The translations under genes were made by a program, and so were the position numbers. The notes under the pieces were generated by a model, which did not search any database, was not told the DNA's origin, and worked only from the letters and a program-made list of their open reading frames with translations. Positions 1-9,839 of a DNA stretch of 64,000 bases are shown here, in pieces (positions within the stretch are counted from its first letter, which is position 1; every line of letters starts with the position of its first letter). This stretch comes from an uncultured Curtobacterium sp. Its GTDB lineage: Bacteria; Actinomycetota; Actinomycetes; Actinomycetales; Microbacteriaceae. The stretch spans positions 62,001 to 126,000 of the forward strand of contig CAJYUW010000031.1 in the NCBI GenBank assembly GCA_913778205.1. Reading direction: 5' to 3'.

Positions 1-219
1 CGGATCGTCCGTCCCGCACGACGACACCGCGCACTCCCACACGACGGTGTGCGCGACACCTGCGTACCAGTGCACGAGCAGGCTGGCAGCCACGAGTGCC
101 AGCGCCGCGAGGGGCGGTCCGGCCCACCGGCGGACGCGGGCGGACCGGGAGCGACGTCGTCGCGCCCCGGTCCACCCCTCGCCGAGTTCGTAGCCGGGCA
201 TCGGTCGGTACTCGGGCAT
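1..219 (-). CDS. Hypothetical membrane protein, C-terminus cut off by window edge
   Basis: Starts at ATG 219 and runs off the left end of the window, so only the first 73 residues are visible. The opening 20 residues are polar with a Tyr/Pro-rich stretch (MPEYRPMPGYELGEG). A strongly basic Arg-rich segment (about residues 20-31) follows, then one hydrophobic helix (about residues 36-50). That order of charge is typical of a single-pass protein with its N-terminus in the cytoplasm. Two cysteines (about residues 62 and 68) lie just outside the helix. I do not recognise the family. It is on the same strand as the VOC protein but 52 nt beyond that gene's stop. Confidence 0.55.
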   Translation of the reverse strand, partial: MPEYRPMPGYELGEGWTGARRRRSRSARVRRWAGPPLAALALVAASLLVHWYAGVAHTVVWECAVSSCGTDDP

Positions 220-271
220 CCCGGCACCGTACCGCCGTGGGGATTTCGTGGAGAAGTGCTCCGGAACGACG

Positions 272-691
272 TCAGCCCTGCGGGCCGGCGACGTCGAGCG
301 CCCAGACGACGCCGAACCGGTCCCGGAGCTGCCCGGCGAGCGGGGCCCAGGCCGACGGGCCCAGCGGCTGCCGGACCTCGGCACCGTCGAGCAGGCCGTC
401 CCAGTACCGCTCGACCTCGGCCGCGTCGTCGCCGTGCACGTACACGTAGAACGCGTTGCTGCCCTGGTCCCAGGGCTGTCCGGGCCACACGTCGAACGCC
501 ATCACCCGCAGCCCGGCGTCGTTCGTCACCTGACCCCACACGATGCGGTCGGCCCAGGCGGGTTCGTCGGTGGCGCCCATCGCGCCGTAGGTCATGGACG
601 CCACCGTGCCGCCGAACACCGCGGCGTAGTGGTCGAGGGCCTCGCGGGCCTGTCCGTCGAAGTTGAGGTGGGTCGTGGTCTCGATGCTCAT
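272..691 (-). CDS. VOC/PhnB-like glyoxalase-fold protein
   Basis: A 139-residue protein of the vicinal-oxygen-chelate superfamily, PhnB/3-demethylubiquinone-methyltransferase-like branch. It opens with TTHLNFDGQAREALDHYAAVFGG, where a folded strand is followed by a helix, and ends FGVVWALDV, the usual closing strand. Length fits a single-domain family member. ATG 691 was chosen because it sits directly after the spacer with the operator and begins the fold; upstream in-frame codons overlap the divergent gene. Substrate cannot be told from sequence. It is divergent from the WYL regulator with 61 nt between start codons, which suggests regulation by it. Confidence 0.8.
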   Translation of the reverse strand: MSIETTTHLNFDGQAREALDHYAAVFGGTVASMTYGAMGATDEPAWADRIVWGQVTNDAGLRVMAFDVWPGQPWDQGSNAFYVYVHGDDAAEVERYWDGLLDGAEVRQPLGPSAWAPLAGQLRDRFGVVWALDVAGPQG

Positions 692-710
692 GGGACGAGC
701 TTGACGCCGG

Positions 711-733
711 AAGCGGTCAGATCGTGACCGCTT
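711..733. promoter_or_regulatory. Perfect inverted repeat, probable operator of the WYL regulator
   Basis: Arms AAGCGGTCA (711-719) and TGACCGCTT (725-733) are exact reverse complements separated by 5 nt. The site lies in the 61-nt gap between the VOC gene and the divergent WYL regulator, 20 nt before each start codon. This is the expected place for an operator that autoregulates the regulator and controls its neighbour. The assignment to this regulator is inferred from position. Confidence 0.7.
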
Positions 734-752
734 CTCGACGGATACTGGTGCC

Positions 753-1691
753 GTGCCCGCTCCGTCCTCCCGCATGCTCACGCTGCTGTCCCTGCTGCAG
801 GTGCACCGGGACTGGCCGGGCGACGAGCTCGCCGGCCGCCTCGAGGTCAGCCCGCGCACGCTCCGTCGCGACGTCGACCGGCTCCGCGGCCTCGGGTACC
901 GCATCGATGCCGTCCGCGGCCCGTCGGGCGGCTACCGCCTCGCGCCCGGCGCGGACCTCCCGCCGCTGCTGTTCGACGACGACCAGGCGGTCGCGATCGC
1001 CGTCGCGTTGGCGGTCGCTCCCGCGTCCGGTGCCGACATCGCCGAGGGTGCGGTGCGGGCGCTCGCGACGATCCGGCAGGTCCTGCCCGAGCGGCTCCGG
1101 CACCGCATCGGCGCGGTGGACGTCACGACGACGGCCGCGCGGACCACCGTCGACCCGGAGGTCCTCGTGCAGGTCGGTCGCGCGGTGTCCGCGAACGAGG
1201 TCCTGCGCTTCGGGTACGGACCGGACGAGCACCCCCGCAGGGTCGAGCCGCACGCCCTCGTCGCCCGCTCCGGGCGCTGGTACCTGCTCGCCTGGGACCC
1301 GGAGCGCACCGACTGGCGGACGTTCCGGGTCGACCGCATCGCGCCGCGGCAGCCGACGCGGCTGCGCTTCACGCCGCGACCCGTCCCGGGCGGGGACGCC
1401 GCGGCGTTCGTGGCCGCCCGGTTCAAGGGCTCGGACGCGGAGGACGTCTGGCCGTGCACCGGCACGGTCGAGCTGCGCTGCCCGGCCACGGCGATCGAGC
1501 CCTGGCTCGATGCGGACGCGAAGCTCACGGTGGACGCGGAGCGCTGCCGCATGACGACCGGCTCGTGGTCGTGGGAGGCGCTGGCCGCGCGGTTCGCGGG
1601 CTTCGGGGTCGACTTCACCGTGGTCGGGCCGCCGGCCCTCCGCGCGGCGGTCGCGGCCGTCGCCGACCGCCTGCACGCAGCGGGGCGTTAG
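753..1691 (+). CDS. YafY-family HTH/WYL-domain transcriptional regulator
   Basis: A 312-residue protein with an N-terminal winged helix-turn-helix of the HTH_11 type (about residues 5-60; LEVSPRTLRRDVDRLR is the recognition region, followed by the wing GPSGGYRL) and a WYL ligand-sensing domain (about residues 140-220, with SGRWYLLAWD and FRVDRI). A C-terminal WCX-like region follows to residue 312. Start is GTG 753; an upstream in-frame start would run into the operator. Family members bind small ligands or nucleic acids through the WYL motif. Its divergent position and the palindrome suggest it controls the VOC gene and itself. Confidence 0.88.
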   Translation: MPAPSSRMLTLLSLLQVHRDWPGDELAGRLEVSPRTLRRDVDRLRGLGYRIDAVRGPSGGYRLAPGADLPPLLFDDDQAVAIAVALAVAPASGADIAEGAVRALATIRQVLPERLRHRIGAVDVTTTAARTTVDPEVLVQVGRAVSANEVLRFGYGPDEHPRRVEPHALVARSGRWYLLAWDPERTDWRTFRVDRIAPRQPTRLRFTPRPVPGGDAAAFVAARFKGSDAEDVWPCTGTVELRCPATAIEPWLDADAKLTVDAERCRMTTGSWSWEALAARFAGFGVDFTVVGPPALRAAVAAVADRLHAAGR

Positions 1692-1837
1692 GAGCGCGCA
1701 TGCGTCCGTCAGGACGCCGTCAGGGATCCGTTAGGGACGGCCTGGAGGCACGACACCGGTCGCACCATCGGTGACGCACCAGGAATGGTGCGGCCCGCAC
1801 CGCCCGGTGGCGGGCCCGTGCAACCTACGGAGTCCAA

Positions 1838-1921
1838 GTGTTCGACGTGTTCGTCGTCGCCGGTGTCCTCGCCGTGTTCGGCCTGGTCGCCCTCATCGCC
1901 AAGGGGGTGGAGCGGCTGTGA
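1838..1921 (+). CDS. 27-residue single-helix membrane peptide upstream of kdpF
   Basis: GTG 1838 preceded by CGGAG begins a 27-residue peptide that is almost entirely one hydrophobic helix ([18 protein letters not shown]) ending in a charged GVERL tail. Its stop overlaps the kdpF start by 4 nt (GTGA), the same coupling used along the rest of the kdp operon, which argues that it is translated. Similar short ORFs precede kdpF in other high-GC actinobacteria, from memory. A role as an extra Kdp or potassium-transport subunit is an inference from context. The alternative is a leader peptide for translational coupling. Confidence 0.6.
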   Translation: MFDVFVVAGVLAVFGLVALIAKGVERL

Positions 1922-2007
1922 TCGGCATCACCATCGCCGCGGCCGTCCTCGGCGTCGCCGCTGTCGTCTACCTCGTCTGGGCGCTCGTGCGCCCGGAGAA
2001 GTTCTGA
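1918..2007 (+). CDS. kdpF: KdpF, small subunit of the K+-transporting ATPase
   Basis: A 29-residue peptide with one transmembrane helix and the typical KdpF C-terminus ([12 protein letters not shown]). KdpF stabilises the KdpFABC complex in the cytoplasmic membrane. Start GTG 1918 overlaps the preceding small ORF by 4 nt, and the stop TGA overlaps the kdpA ATG by one base. Both overlaps indicate translational coupling. Confidence 0.9.
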   Translation: MIGITIAAAVLGVAAVVYLVWALVRPEKF

Positions 2008-3695
2008 TGGGCTCCGCGGCCGACACCTGGGCCGGCATCGCCCAGGTCGCCACGCTCGTCCTGCTCCTCGTCGCCGCGTACCGCCCGGTCGGCGACTGGA
2101 TGGGCCGCGTCTACACGAAGCCCGAGCACAGCCGGGTCGAACGCGGCGCCTACCGGATCATCGGCGTCGACCCCGACGCCGAGCAGTCCTGGCCCGCGTA
2201 CCTGCGCGGCGTGCTGCTCTTCAGCGTCGTCGGCGTGCTCGTCGTCTACCTGCTGCAGCGCATCCAGGTGGTCCTGCCGGGCGACCTCGGCCTGCCGAAC
2301 GTCGGGCCGTCGCTCGCGTTCAACACGGCGGTGTCCTTCGTCACGAACACGAACTGGCAGTCGTACTCGCCCGAGGCGACCGTCGGGTTCGCCGTGCAGA
2401 TGGCCGGCCTCGCGGTGCAGAACTTCCTGTCCGCCGCCGTGGGCATGGCCGTCGCCGTCGCCCTGGTCCGCGGGCTCGCGGCGCGCCGGTCCGCCACGAT
2501 CGGCAACGTCTGGGTGGACATCGTCCGGACGCTCGGCCGCATCCTCCTGCCCGGAGCCTTCGTCTTCGCGATCGTCCTGATCGCGGGCGGCGTCGTCCAG
2601 TCGTGGGGGACCGGTACCGACGTCACGACGCTCGCCGGGGGGACGCAGCACATCCCGGACGGGTTCGTCGCCTCGCAGGAGGCCATCAAGGAGCTCGGCA
2701 CGAACGGCGGCGGGTACTTCAACGCGAACTCCGCGCACCCGTTCGAGAACCCGCAGGCGTGGACGAGCCTCGTCGAGGTGTTCCTCATGCTCGTCATCCC
2801 GTTCTCGCTCCCGCGCACCTTCGGACGCCTCGTCTCCGACAAGCGCCAGGGCTACGCGATCCTCGCCGCGATGGGCGTGATCTTCCTCGTCTCGCTCGTC
2901 GCGATGACCCTCGCCGAGCTCGCCGCGGGCGGCACCGCGACCCAGGCGGCAGGTGCCGCGATGGAGGGCAAGGAGGCGCGCTTCGGCGTCCTCGCGACGA
3001 CGCTGTTCAACACGACGTCGACCATCACCTCCACGGGTGCGGTCAACGGCATGATCGACAGCTTCACGCCGATCGGCGGCATGATGGCGATGCTCAACAT
3101 GATGCTCGGCGAGATCGCGCCCGGCGGTGTCGGATCCGGTCTGTACGGCATGCTCGTCCTCGCCGTGATCACGGTGTTCATCGCCGGTCTGCTCGTCGGC
3201 CGCACGCCCGAGTACCTCGGCAAGCGCATCGGCTCCCGCGAGATCCGGATGGCGGCGCTGTACATCCTCGTCACCCCGACGCTCGTGCTGGTCGGCACCG
3301 CGCTGTCGCTCCTGATCCCCGGGGTCCGCGAGCAGGTGCTCGGCACGTCGCTCTTCAACCCCGGCAACCACGGGCTGTCCGAGCTGCTCTACGCGTTCAC
3401 CAGCGCCGCGAACAACAACGGCTCGGCGTTCGGCGGTCTGACCGCGAACACCACGTGGATGAACTCCGCCCTCGCCGTCACGATGGCGCTCGGTCGGTTC
3501 CTGCCGATGGTGTTCGTCCTCGCACTGGCCGGCTCGTTCGCCGCCCAGGACCGCATCCCGGTCACCTCCGGGACGCTGCCCACCCACCGGCCGCTCTTCG
3601 TCGGCCTCCTCGTCGGTGTCGTCGTGATCGTCACCGCGCTCACCTACTTCCCGGTGCTCGCACTGGGACCGCTCGCAGAAGGCCTCGCCCGATGA
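2007..3695 (+). CDS. kdpA: KdpA, potassium-binding channel subunit of KdpFABC
   Basis: A 562-residue polytopic membrane protein of the usual KdpA length. It contains the conserved selectivity-filter-like loops ([21 protein letters not shown], and ...[13 protein letters not shown] near the C-terminus) which, in this family, bind K+ at the outer side. KdpA is related to the SKT potassium transporters and passes K+ to the KdpB pump. Start ATG 2007 overlaps the kdpF stop; the stop overlaps the kdpB start (ATGA). No odd feature seen. Confidence 0.97.
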   Translation: MGSAADTWAGIAQVATLVLLLVAAYRPVGDWMGRVYTKPEHSRVERGAYRIIGVDPDAEQSWPAYLRGVLLFSVVGVLVVYLLQRIQVVLPGDLGLPNVGPSLAFNTAVSFVTNTNWQSYSPEATVGFAVQMAGLAVQNFLSAAVGMAVAVALVRGLAARRSATIGNVWVDIVRTLGRILLPGAFVFAIVLIAGGVVQSWGTGTDVTTLAGGTQHIPDGFVASQEAIKELGTNGGGYFNANSAHPFENPQAWTSLVEVFLMLVIPFSLPRTFGRLVSDKRQGYAILAAMGVIFLVSLVAMTLAELAAGGTATQAAGAAMEGKEARFGVLATTLFNTTSTITSTGAVNGMIDSFTPIGGMMAMLNMMLGEIAPGGVGSGLYGMLVLAVITVFIAGLLVGRTPEYLGKRIGSREIRMAALYILVTPTLVLVGTALSLLIPGVREQVLGTSLFNPGNHGLSELLYAFTSAANNNGSAFGGLTANTTWMNSALAVTMALGRFLPMVFVLALAGSFAAQDRIPVTSGTLPTHRPLFVGLLVGVVVIVTALTYFPVLALGPLAEGLAR

Positions 3696-5827
3696 ACGCC
3701 CCGTCGACGACCGAACCGTCCACCTCACGACCCTCCGAGGCGGAGGCGACCACCGCCTCCCGTCCGACCAGCGCGTCGGCCTTCGGGCCGCGCCAGCTCC
3801 TGGCCGGCCTGCCCGGTGCGTTCCGCAAGCTCGACCCGCGCCTGATGTGGAAGAACCCCGTCATGTTCATCGTCGAGGTCGGCGCGGCCCTCACCACCGT
3901 CACGCTGTTCGTCGAACCGTCCGGGTTCACCGTCGCGATCGCGTTCTGGCTGTGGTTGACCGTGGTGTTCGCGAACCTCGCCGAGTCCGTGGCCGAGGGC
4001 CGTGGCAAGGCGCAGGCCGACACGCTCCGGAAGACCCGCTCGACCACGAGCGCGCGTCGGGTGCTCGGGTACGACGCCGCGGCCGACCCGGCCGCGAACG
4101 CCAACGGCACCGAGGACGTCGCGTCGGTCGACCTCGCCAAGGGCGACGTCGTCGTGGTGGTCGCCGGCGAGGTGATCCCCGGTGACGGCGACGTGATCGA
4201 GGGCATCGCCTCGGTGGACGAGTCGGCCGTGACGGGCGAGTCGGCCCCCGTCATCCGCGAGTCCGGCGGTGACCGCAGTGCCGTCACCGGCGGGACCCGG
4301 GTGCTGTCCGACCGCATCGTCGTCCGGATCACCTCGACCCCCGGTGAGACCTTCATCGACCGGATGATCCGGCTCGTCGAGGGTGCCGCACGGCAGAAGA
4401 CGCCGAACGAGATCGCGCTGAACATCCTGCTCGCCTCGCTGTCGATCATCTTCGTCGTCGTCTGCCTGACCATCCAGCCGATCGCCGGCCTCGTCGGTGC
4501 GTCCGTCAGCATCCCGGTGCTCATCGCCCTGCTCGTCTGCCTCATCCCGACCACCATCGGGGCGCTGCTCTCGGCCATCGGCATCGCCGGCATGGACCGG
4601 CTCGTGCAGCGCAACGTCCTGGCGATGTCCGGGCGTGCGGTCGAGGCGGCCGGTGACATCACCACCCTGCTGCTCGACAAGACCGGCACGATCACGTACG
4701 GCAACCGCCGGGCCTCCCGCGTGGTGCCCGTGCCCGGTGTCGACGAGGCCGAGCTGATGGAGGCCGCCGCGCTGTCCTCCGCCGCCGACAGCACCCCCGA
4801 AGGGCGCTCGATCGTCGACCTGGCCGCCGAGGCCGGGATCGGCGCCGGTCTGCCGGTCGGCGCGGTCGAGGTGCCCTTCACGGCACAGACCCGCATGTCC
4901 GGTCTCGACCTCGCCGACGGCACCGAGGTCCGCAAGGGCGCCGCGGCCGCGGTGCTCGCCTGGGCGGCGGCGTCCTCGTCGGCGCCCGAGGAGCGCATCG
5001 TGTCCGCGATCGACGCGACCGTGGTCGAGGTCTCGGACCAGGGCGGGACCCCGCTCGTCGTCGCCCGGCGCTCGGCGTCGGGTGCGGTGACCCTGCTCGG
5101 CGTCGTGCACCTCAAGGACGTCGTGAAGGACGGCATGTCCGCCCGGTTCGCACAGCTCCGCGAGATGGGTATCCGCACGGTGATGATCACCGGCGACAAC
5201 CCCCGGACGGCGAAGGCCATCGCGGCCGAGGCCGGCGTCGACGACTTCCTCGCCGAGGCCACGCCGGAGGACAAGCTCGCCCTGATCCGCAAGGAGCAGG
5301 AGGGCGGCAACCTCGTCGCGATGACCGGCGACGGCACCAACGACGCCCCGGCCCTGGCCCAGGCGGACGTCGGCGTCGCGATGAACACCGGCACGACGGC
5401 GGCGAAGGAGGCGGGCAACATGGTCGACCTCGACTCCGACCCGACCAAGCTCATCGACGTCGTCCGGATCGGCAAGCAGCTGCTCATCACCCGCGGTGCG
5501 CTCACCACGTTCTCGATCGCCAACGACGTCGCGAAGTACTTCGCGATCATCCCGGCGATGTTCCAGGCCGTGTTCCCCGGTCTCGGAGCGCTGAACATCA
5601 TGGGGCTGCACAGCCCGTCATCAGCGATCCTGTCGGCCGTGATCTTCAACGCGCTGGTCATCGTCGCCCTCATCCCGCTCTCGCTCCGCGGCGTCAAGTA
5701 CCGCGCAGCGTCGGCGTCGTCGATCCTCGGCCGCAACATCCTCGTCTACGGACTCGGCGGCGTGATCGTCCCCTTCATCGGCATCAAGCTGATCGACCTC
5801 GTGGTCGGTCTCATCCCGGGGTTCTAG
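3692..5827 (+). CDS. kdpB: KdpB, P-type ATPase subunit
   Basis: A 711-residue P-type ATPase. The phosphorylation motif DKTGTIT places the catalytic aspartate at residue 329. The actuator motif TGES (in [11 protein letters not shown]) and the hinge [12 protein letters not shown] are intact. KdpB hydrolyses ATP and drives K+ uptake through KdpA. In-frame sequence upstream of ATG 3692 lies inside kdpA and does not resemble KdpB, so the short start with its ATGA overlap is preferred. The first 30 residues are Ser/Thr-rich and look like a flexible extension. Confidence 0.97.
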   Translation: MNAPSTTEPSTSRPSEAEATTASRPTSASAFGPRQLLAGLPGAFRKLDPRLMWKNPVMFIVEVGAALTTVTLFVEPSGFTVAIAFWLWLTVVFANLAESVAEGRGKAQADTLRKTRSTTSARRVLGYDAAADPAANANGTEDVASVDLAKGDVVVVVAGEVIPGDGDVIEGIASVDESAVTGESAPVIRESGGDRSAVTGGTRVLSDRIVVRITSTPGETFIDRMIRLVEGAARQKTPNEIALNILLASLSIIFVVVCLTIQPIAGLVGASVSIPVLIALLVCLIPTTIGALLSAIGIAGMDRLVQRNVLAMSGRAVEAAGDITTLLLDKTGTITYGNRRASRVVPVPGVDEAELMEAAALSSAADSTPEGRSIVDLAAEAGIGAGLPVGAVEVPFTAQTRMSGLDLADGTEVRKGAAAAVLAWAAASSSAPEERIVSAIDATVVEVSDQGGTPLVVARRSASGAVTLLGVVHLKDVVKDGMSARFAQLREMGIRTVMITGDNPRTAKAIAAEAGVDDFLAEATPEDKLALIRKEQEGGNLVAMTGDGTNDAPALAQADVGVAMNTGTTAAKEAGNMVDLDSDPTKLIDVVRIGKQLLITRGALTTFSIANDVAKYFAIIPAMFQAVFPGLGALNIMGLHSPSSAILSAVIFNALVIVALIPLSLRGVKYRAASASSILGRNILVYGLGGVIVPFIGIKLIDLVVGLIPGF

Positions 5828-5829
5828 TC

Positions 5830-6432
5830 ATGGCTTCCTCTCGTTCCTTCCTCCGCTCCACCGGTGTGGCCGTGCGCCTCACCCTCCTGTGCACCGTCGT
5901 CCTCGGCGTCGCCTACCCGCTCGCGGTGTGGGGCGTCGGCCAGGCGGCGTTCCACGACCAGGCGAACGGCTCGATGGTCACCGACTCGTCCGGCACGGTC
6001 GTCGGGTCGTCCCTGATCGGCCAGTCGTTCGACGGCAAGCAGGCCGACCGCTGGTTCCAGTCCCGCCCGAGCGCCGCCGGGGAGAAGGGCTACGACGCCA
6101 ACGCCTCCAGCGGCTCGAACCTCGGGCCGAACAACCCCGACCTGCTCAAGGCGATCGAGGAGCGCAAGGCCGCGATCGCCAAGGCCGACGGGGTCCCCGA
6201 GTCGTCGATCCCGGCGGACGCGGTCACGGCGTCCGGCTCCGGACTGGACCCGGACATCAGCCCGGAGTACGCGCTGCAGCAGGTGTCCCGGGTGGCCGAG
6301 GCCCGGGGACTGTCGGAGTCCACCGTCCGCGCGCTCGTGCAGCAGCACACCGAGTCGCGGCAGCTCGGGTTCCTCGGCGAGCCCGTGGTGAACGTCCTCG
6401 AGCTGAACCTGGCGCTGGCGAAGGCCTCCTGA
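5830..6432 (+). CDS. kdpC: KdpC, catalytic-chaperone subunit of KdpFABC
   Basis: A 200-residue protein with one N-terminal membrane helix (about residues 13-33) and an extracytoplasmic domain bearing the family signatures SLIGQSF, WFQSRPSAAG, GSNLGPNNP and ALVQQHTE. KdpC is needed for ATP-dependent activity of the complex. It starts 2 nt after the kdpB stop. Downstream lies a palindromic repeat that separates the structural genes from kdpDE. Confidence 0.96.
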   Translation: MASSRSFLRSTGVAVRLTLLCTVVLGVAYPLAVWGVGQAAFHDQANGSMVTDSSGTVVGSSLIGQSFDGKQADRWFQSRPSAAGEKGYDANASSGSNLGPNNPDLLKAIEERKAAIAKADGVPESSIPADAVTASGSGLDPDISPEYALQQVSRVAEARGLSESTVRALVQQHTESRQLGFLGEPVVNVLELNLALAKAS

Positions 6433-6447
6433 CCCGTGGTGTCGTCT

Positions 6448-6519
6448 GCCCCCGCACAACCGAAGTCCGACCGCACCGCGCGGAACCGCGGTGCCGACCG
6501 ACTTCGGTCGTGCGGGGGC
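6448..6519. repeat. Palindromic dispersed element, copy 1 (kdpC-kdpD spacer)
   Basis: The left arm GCCCCCGCACAACCGAAGTC (6448-6467) pairs with the right arm at 6500-6519 with one A/G mismatch that still allows G-U pairing in RNA. A second stem nests inside (GCACCGCG/CGCGGTGC). Copies 2 and 3 at 18,244 and 40,743 share the CGCACAACC ends. In RNA it would form a long hairpin between kdpC and kdpD, which could attenuate read-through or protect the upstream message. Confidence 0.8.
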
Positions 6520-6607
6520 GAGCTGCACCGGCACACCGGCCGCGCCACCGGCCGCGTCACCGGTACCGCCACACCCATCACCACACCGAACGCGGGAGGA
6601 TGAGCAC

Positions 6608-9100
6608 GTGAAGCGAGGCAAGCTGCGGGTGCTCCTCGGCGCCGCACCCGGCGTCGGCAAGACGTTCACCATGCTCGAGGAGGGGCACCGGATGGCCGCC
6701 GAGGGTCGTGACGTCGTCGTCGCCGTCGTCGAGACGCACGACCGCGCCGCGACCGCCGCCCTCGTCGACGGGCTCGAGGTCGTCCCCCGCCGCATCGTCG
6801 AGCACCGCGGCGTCCACCTCGACGACATGGACCTCGACGCCGTCATCGCCCGGCAGCCCGACGTCGCCCTGGTCGACGAACTCGCGCACACGAACGCGCC
6901 CGGGGGCCGGCACGACAAGCGCTGGCAGGACGTCCAGGCCCTCCTCGAGGCCGGCATCTCGGTCGTGAGCACCGTCAACGTCCAGCACATGCAGTCCCTG
7001 AGCGACGTCGTCCGCGAGATCACCGGAACGGTGCAGCGCGAGACGGTGCCGGACGCGGTCGTGCGGGCCGCCGACCAGATCGAGGTCGTCGACCTCTCGC
7101 CCGCCGCGCTCCGCGATCGGCTCTCCAACGGCCTCGTCTACCCGGCGGCACGGATCGACGCCGCGCTGTCCAACTACTTCCGCCTCGGCAACCTCACCGC
7201 CCTCCGCGAGATCGCCCTGCTCTGGCTCGCCGACGAGGTCGACGACGCGCTCCGCGCCTACCGCGCCGAGCACGGCATCGAGCACCGCTGGGAGGCCCGA
7301 GAACGCGTCCTGGTCGCCCTGACCGGCGGGCCCGAGGGGGAGACGCTGCTCCGCCGGGGCGCCCGCATCGCCGCCAGGAGCGCCGGCGGCGAGCTCGCCG
7401 CCGTGCACGTCACCTCGAACGACGGACTCCGGGTCCGGCACCCGGGCGCGCTCGGCAAGCAGCGCGCCCTGCTGGAACAGCTCGGCGGGACCTACCACCA
7501 GGTGGTCGGCGACGACGTCCCGACGACACTGGTGCGGTTCGCGAAGTCGATCGACGCGACGCAGATCGTCATCGGCGTGAGCCGTCGCAGCCGCCTGGCC
7601 GCCGCACTCACGGGCCCCGGCATCGGGAACACCGTGATCAGCGAGTCCGGGGACATCGACGTGCACGTCGTCACCCACGAGCGCGCCGGTGGCGGGTTCG
7701 CCCTGCCCCGACTGGGCGGCAGCCTCTCCCGGAGCCGGATCGTCGCGGCGTTCCTGCTCTCCCTCGTCGCCGGACCGCTGCTGACCTGGCTGCTGTCGTT
7801 CGGCACCGACCCGGACGCGATCACGGTCGACGTGCTCTCGTACCAGCTGCTCGTGCTCGTCGTGGCGCTCGTCGGCGGCATGTGGCCCGCCGTGTTCGCC
7901 GCCGTGCTCTCCGGCCTGAGTCTCGACTTCTTCTTCGTGCAACCCCTCTACATGGTCACCGTCCAGCAGCCCTGGCACCTGGTGGCGCTCGTGATGTACG
8001 TCGTCAGCGCGGTGCTCGTCAGCTTCGTGGTCGACCGGTCGGCCCGTCGTTCCCGTGCCGCCCGTCGCGCCGCCGCCGAGTCGGGGCTCCTCGTCGGGAT
8101 CGCCGGCAGCGTGCTCCGCGGCGACGACGCCCTCCAGGCGCTCCTCGACCGCACCCGCGAGGCCTTCGGCTTCGCGGGCGTCCGGATCCGCCAGGGCGAC
8201 GAGATCCCGGCCACGTCGGGGACGTTCGGCGACGCGCCGGACGCCGCCACGAGCCTCCCGTCCGGTGCGGTGCTCGAGTTCTCCGGCGCGCCCGACGACC
8301 CGACCCAGCGTCGTCTGCTGCGCGTCGTCGAGCAGCAGCTCGACGCGGCGGTGGAGCACCGCGAGCTCACCAGGACCGCCGTCGACGCCGAGCGGATCGC
8401 GGCCGCGGACCGCGTCCGCAGCGCCATCCTGGCGGCCGTCGGCCACGACGTGCGGCGGCCGATCGCGGCCGCCTCCGCGGCCGTGCAGACGCTCCGGGCA
8501 GCGGACATCACGCTGTCGGACGCCGACCGGGAGGCACTGCTCGCCACCGCCGACGAGAGCCTCGGCCACCTCGCGGTGCTGTTGGCCGACCTGCTGGACG
8601 TCAGTCGCGTGCAGGCGGGGGTGCTCGCGGTGCGCACCGCGCCGCTCGCCGTCGAGACGGTCGTCGCGCCCGCGCTCGACGAGCTCGAGCTCGGGCCCGA
8701 GGACGTCGACCTCGACCTCCCCGCGGACCTGCCGCCGGTCCTCGCCGACCCGGTCCTGCTGCAGCGCGTGGTCGTGAACCTGCTGGCGAACGCCTCGCGG
8801 TACGCACCGGAGGGCACCCGCGTGCGGGTCGCGGCGAGCGCGTTCGGCGGCGGCGTCGAACTGCGCGTCGCCGACCACGGCCCAGGCATCCCGGAGGACC
8901 GCCGGGGCGAGGTGTTCCAGCCGTTCCAACGACTCGGCGACACCGACAACGAGACCGGCCTCGGCCTGGGGCTCGCCCTCGCACGCGGGTTCACCGAGGG
9001 GATGGGCGGCACCATCGAGGTCGACGACACCCCCGGCGGCGGCCTCACCGTCGTCGTCCGCCTGCCGATCGCCGGCCACGTCGGAGTGGAGGTCCTGTGA
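6608..9100 (+). CDS. kdpD: KdpD, turgor/K+ sensor histidine kinase
   Basis: An 830-residue kinase. Order: KdpD N-terminal ATP-binding domain (GAAPGVGKTFTM, then VDELAHTNAPGGRHDKRW) to about residue 210; USP-like domain about 230-350; four closely spaced membrane helices about 375-480 (DUF4118); GAF-like segment; HisKA with phospho-acceptor H613 in VGHDVRRP; HATPase_c with NLLANASRYAP, DHGPGIP and GLGLGLALARG. It senses low K+ and phosphorylates KdpE. GTG 6608 is preferred, with a GGAGG 8 nt upstream; the nearby ATG at 6600 is out of frame. Confidence 0.96.
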   Translation: MKRGKLRVLLGAAPGVGKTFTMLEEGHRMAAEGRDVVVAVVETHDRAATAALVDGLEVVPRRIVEHRGVHLDDMDLDAVIARQPDVALVDELAHTNAPGGRHDKRWQDVQALLEAGISVVSTVNVQHMQSLSDVVREITGTVQRETVPDAVVRAADQIEVVDLSPAALRDRLSNGLVYPAARIDAALSNYFRLGNLTALREIALLWLADEVDDALRAYRAEHGIEHRWEARERVLVALTGGPEGETLLRRGARIAARSAGGELAAVHVTSNDGLRVRHPGALGKQRALLEQLGGTYHQVVGDDVPTTLVRFAKSIDATQIVIGVSRRSRLAAALTGPGIGNTVISESGDIDVHVVTHERAGGGFALPRLGGSLSRSRIVAAFLLSLVAGPLLTWLLSFGTDPDAITVDVLSYQLLVLVVALVGGMWPAVFAAVLSGLSLDFFFVQPLYMVTVQQPWHLVALVMYVVSAVLVSFVVDRSARRSRAARRAAAESGLLVGIAGSVLRGDDALQALLDRTREAFGFAGVRIRQGDEIPATSGTFGDAPDAATSLPSGAVLEFSGAPDDPTQRRLLRVVEQQLDAAVEHRELTRTAVDAERIAAADRVRSAILAAVGHDVRRPIAAASAAVQTLRAADITLSDADREALLATADESLGHLAVLLADLLDVSRVQAGVLAVRTAPLAVETVVAPALDELELGPEDVDLDLPADLPPVLADPVLLQRVVVNLLANASRYAPEGTRVRVAASAFGGGVELRVADHGPGIPEDRRGEVFQPFQRLGDTDNETGLGLGLALARGFTEGMGGTIEVDDTPGGGLTVVVRLPIAGHVGVEVL

Positions 9101-9789
9101 GCACGAAGGTCCTGATCGCGGACGACGACGCCCAGCTCGTCCGGGCGCTCGCCGTCACGCTCGCCGCGCGCGGGTACGACGTCGTCACGGCGCGGGACGG
9201 ACGGGCGGCGCTCGACGCCGTCATCACCGAGCGACCCGACCTCGTCCTGCTCGACCTCGGCATGCCGCGCCTCGACGGCATCGGCGTGCTCGAGGGGCTG
9301 CGCGCCTGGACGCAGGTGCCGGTGCTCGTGCTCTCCGGCCGGACCGACTCGTCGGACAAGGTCGACGCGCTCGACGCCGGCGCGGACGACTACGTCACGA
9401 AGCCGTTCCAGATGGACGAGCTGCTCGCCCGGCTCCGGGCACTCGGTCGCCGTCGGGTGACCGCGGCCGACGAGAGCCCGGCGATCGCGATCGGTCCGCT
9501 GTCCGTCGACCTCGTCGCGAAGCAGGTGACCCAGCAGGACGGCCCGGCGATCCGGTTGACGCCGACCGAGTGGCGCCTGCTCGAGGTCCTCGTGACGAAC
9601 CCCGACCGGCTGATGACCCGGGAGATGCTCCTCACCGAGGTGTGGGGGCCGTCGCACGGCAACGACTCCGGGTACCTCCGGCTCTACATGGCCCAGCTCC
9701 GTCGGAAGCTCGAGCCGGACCCGGCCAACCCGCGCTACCTCGTCACCGAGTCCGGGATGGGGTACCGCTTCAGCCCCGGGCGCGCCTGA
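9097..9789 (+). CDS. kdpE: KdpE, OmpR-family response regulator
   Basis: A 230-residue regulator. Receiver domain (residues 1-120) has the acidic pair DDD near residue 10, phospho-acceptor D53 in LLDLGMP, a conserved Ser (LSGR) and Lys (TKPF). The C-terminal winged helix (about 130-228) contains LTPTEWRLLEVL and GYRF. It activates the kdp promoter when phosphorylated by KdpD. Start GTG 9097 overlaps the kdpD stop by 4 nt. The kdpFABC and kdpDE genes are on one strand, so a single long transcript is possible. Confidence 0.96.
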   Translation: MSTKVLIADDDAQLVRALAVTLAARGYDVVTARDGRAALDAVITERPDLVLLDLGMPRLDGIGVLEGLRAWTQVPVLVLSGRTDSSDKVDALDAGADDYVTKPFQMDELLARLRALGRRRVTAADESPAIAIGPLSVDLVAKQVTQQDGPAIRLTPTEWRLLEVLVTNPDRLMTREMLLTEVWGPSHGNDSGYLRLYMAQLRRKLEPDPANPRYLVTESGMGYRFSPGRA

Positions 9790-9839
9790 GTCGTCGGACG
9801 GTGGACGTGCCGCGCTGGGCGCCGGGTCGTGTCCCCGGT

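Noticed and set aside
1692-1837. A possible c-di-AMP or K+-responsive riboswitch before kdp
   Set aside because: An imperfect GCACCAT/ATGGTGC repeat is present, but no recognisable ydaO-type core was seen.
2603-3691. A long in-frame N-terminal extension of kdpB inside kdpA
   Set aside because: It is Arg- and His-rich shadow sequence of kdpA and does not resemble KdpB. The ATGA overlap at 3692 is the better start.
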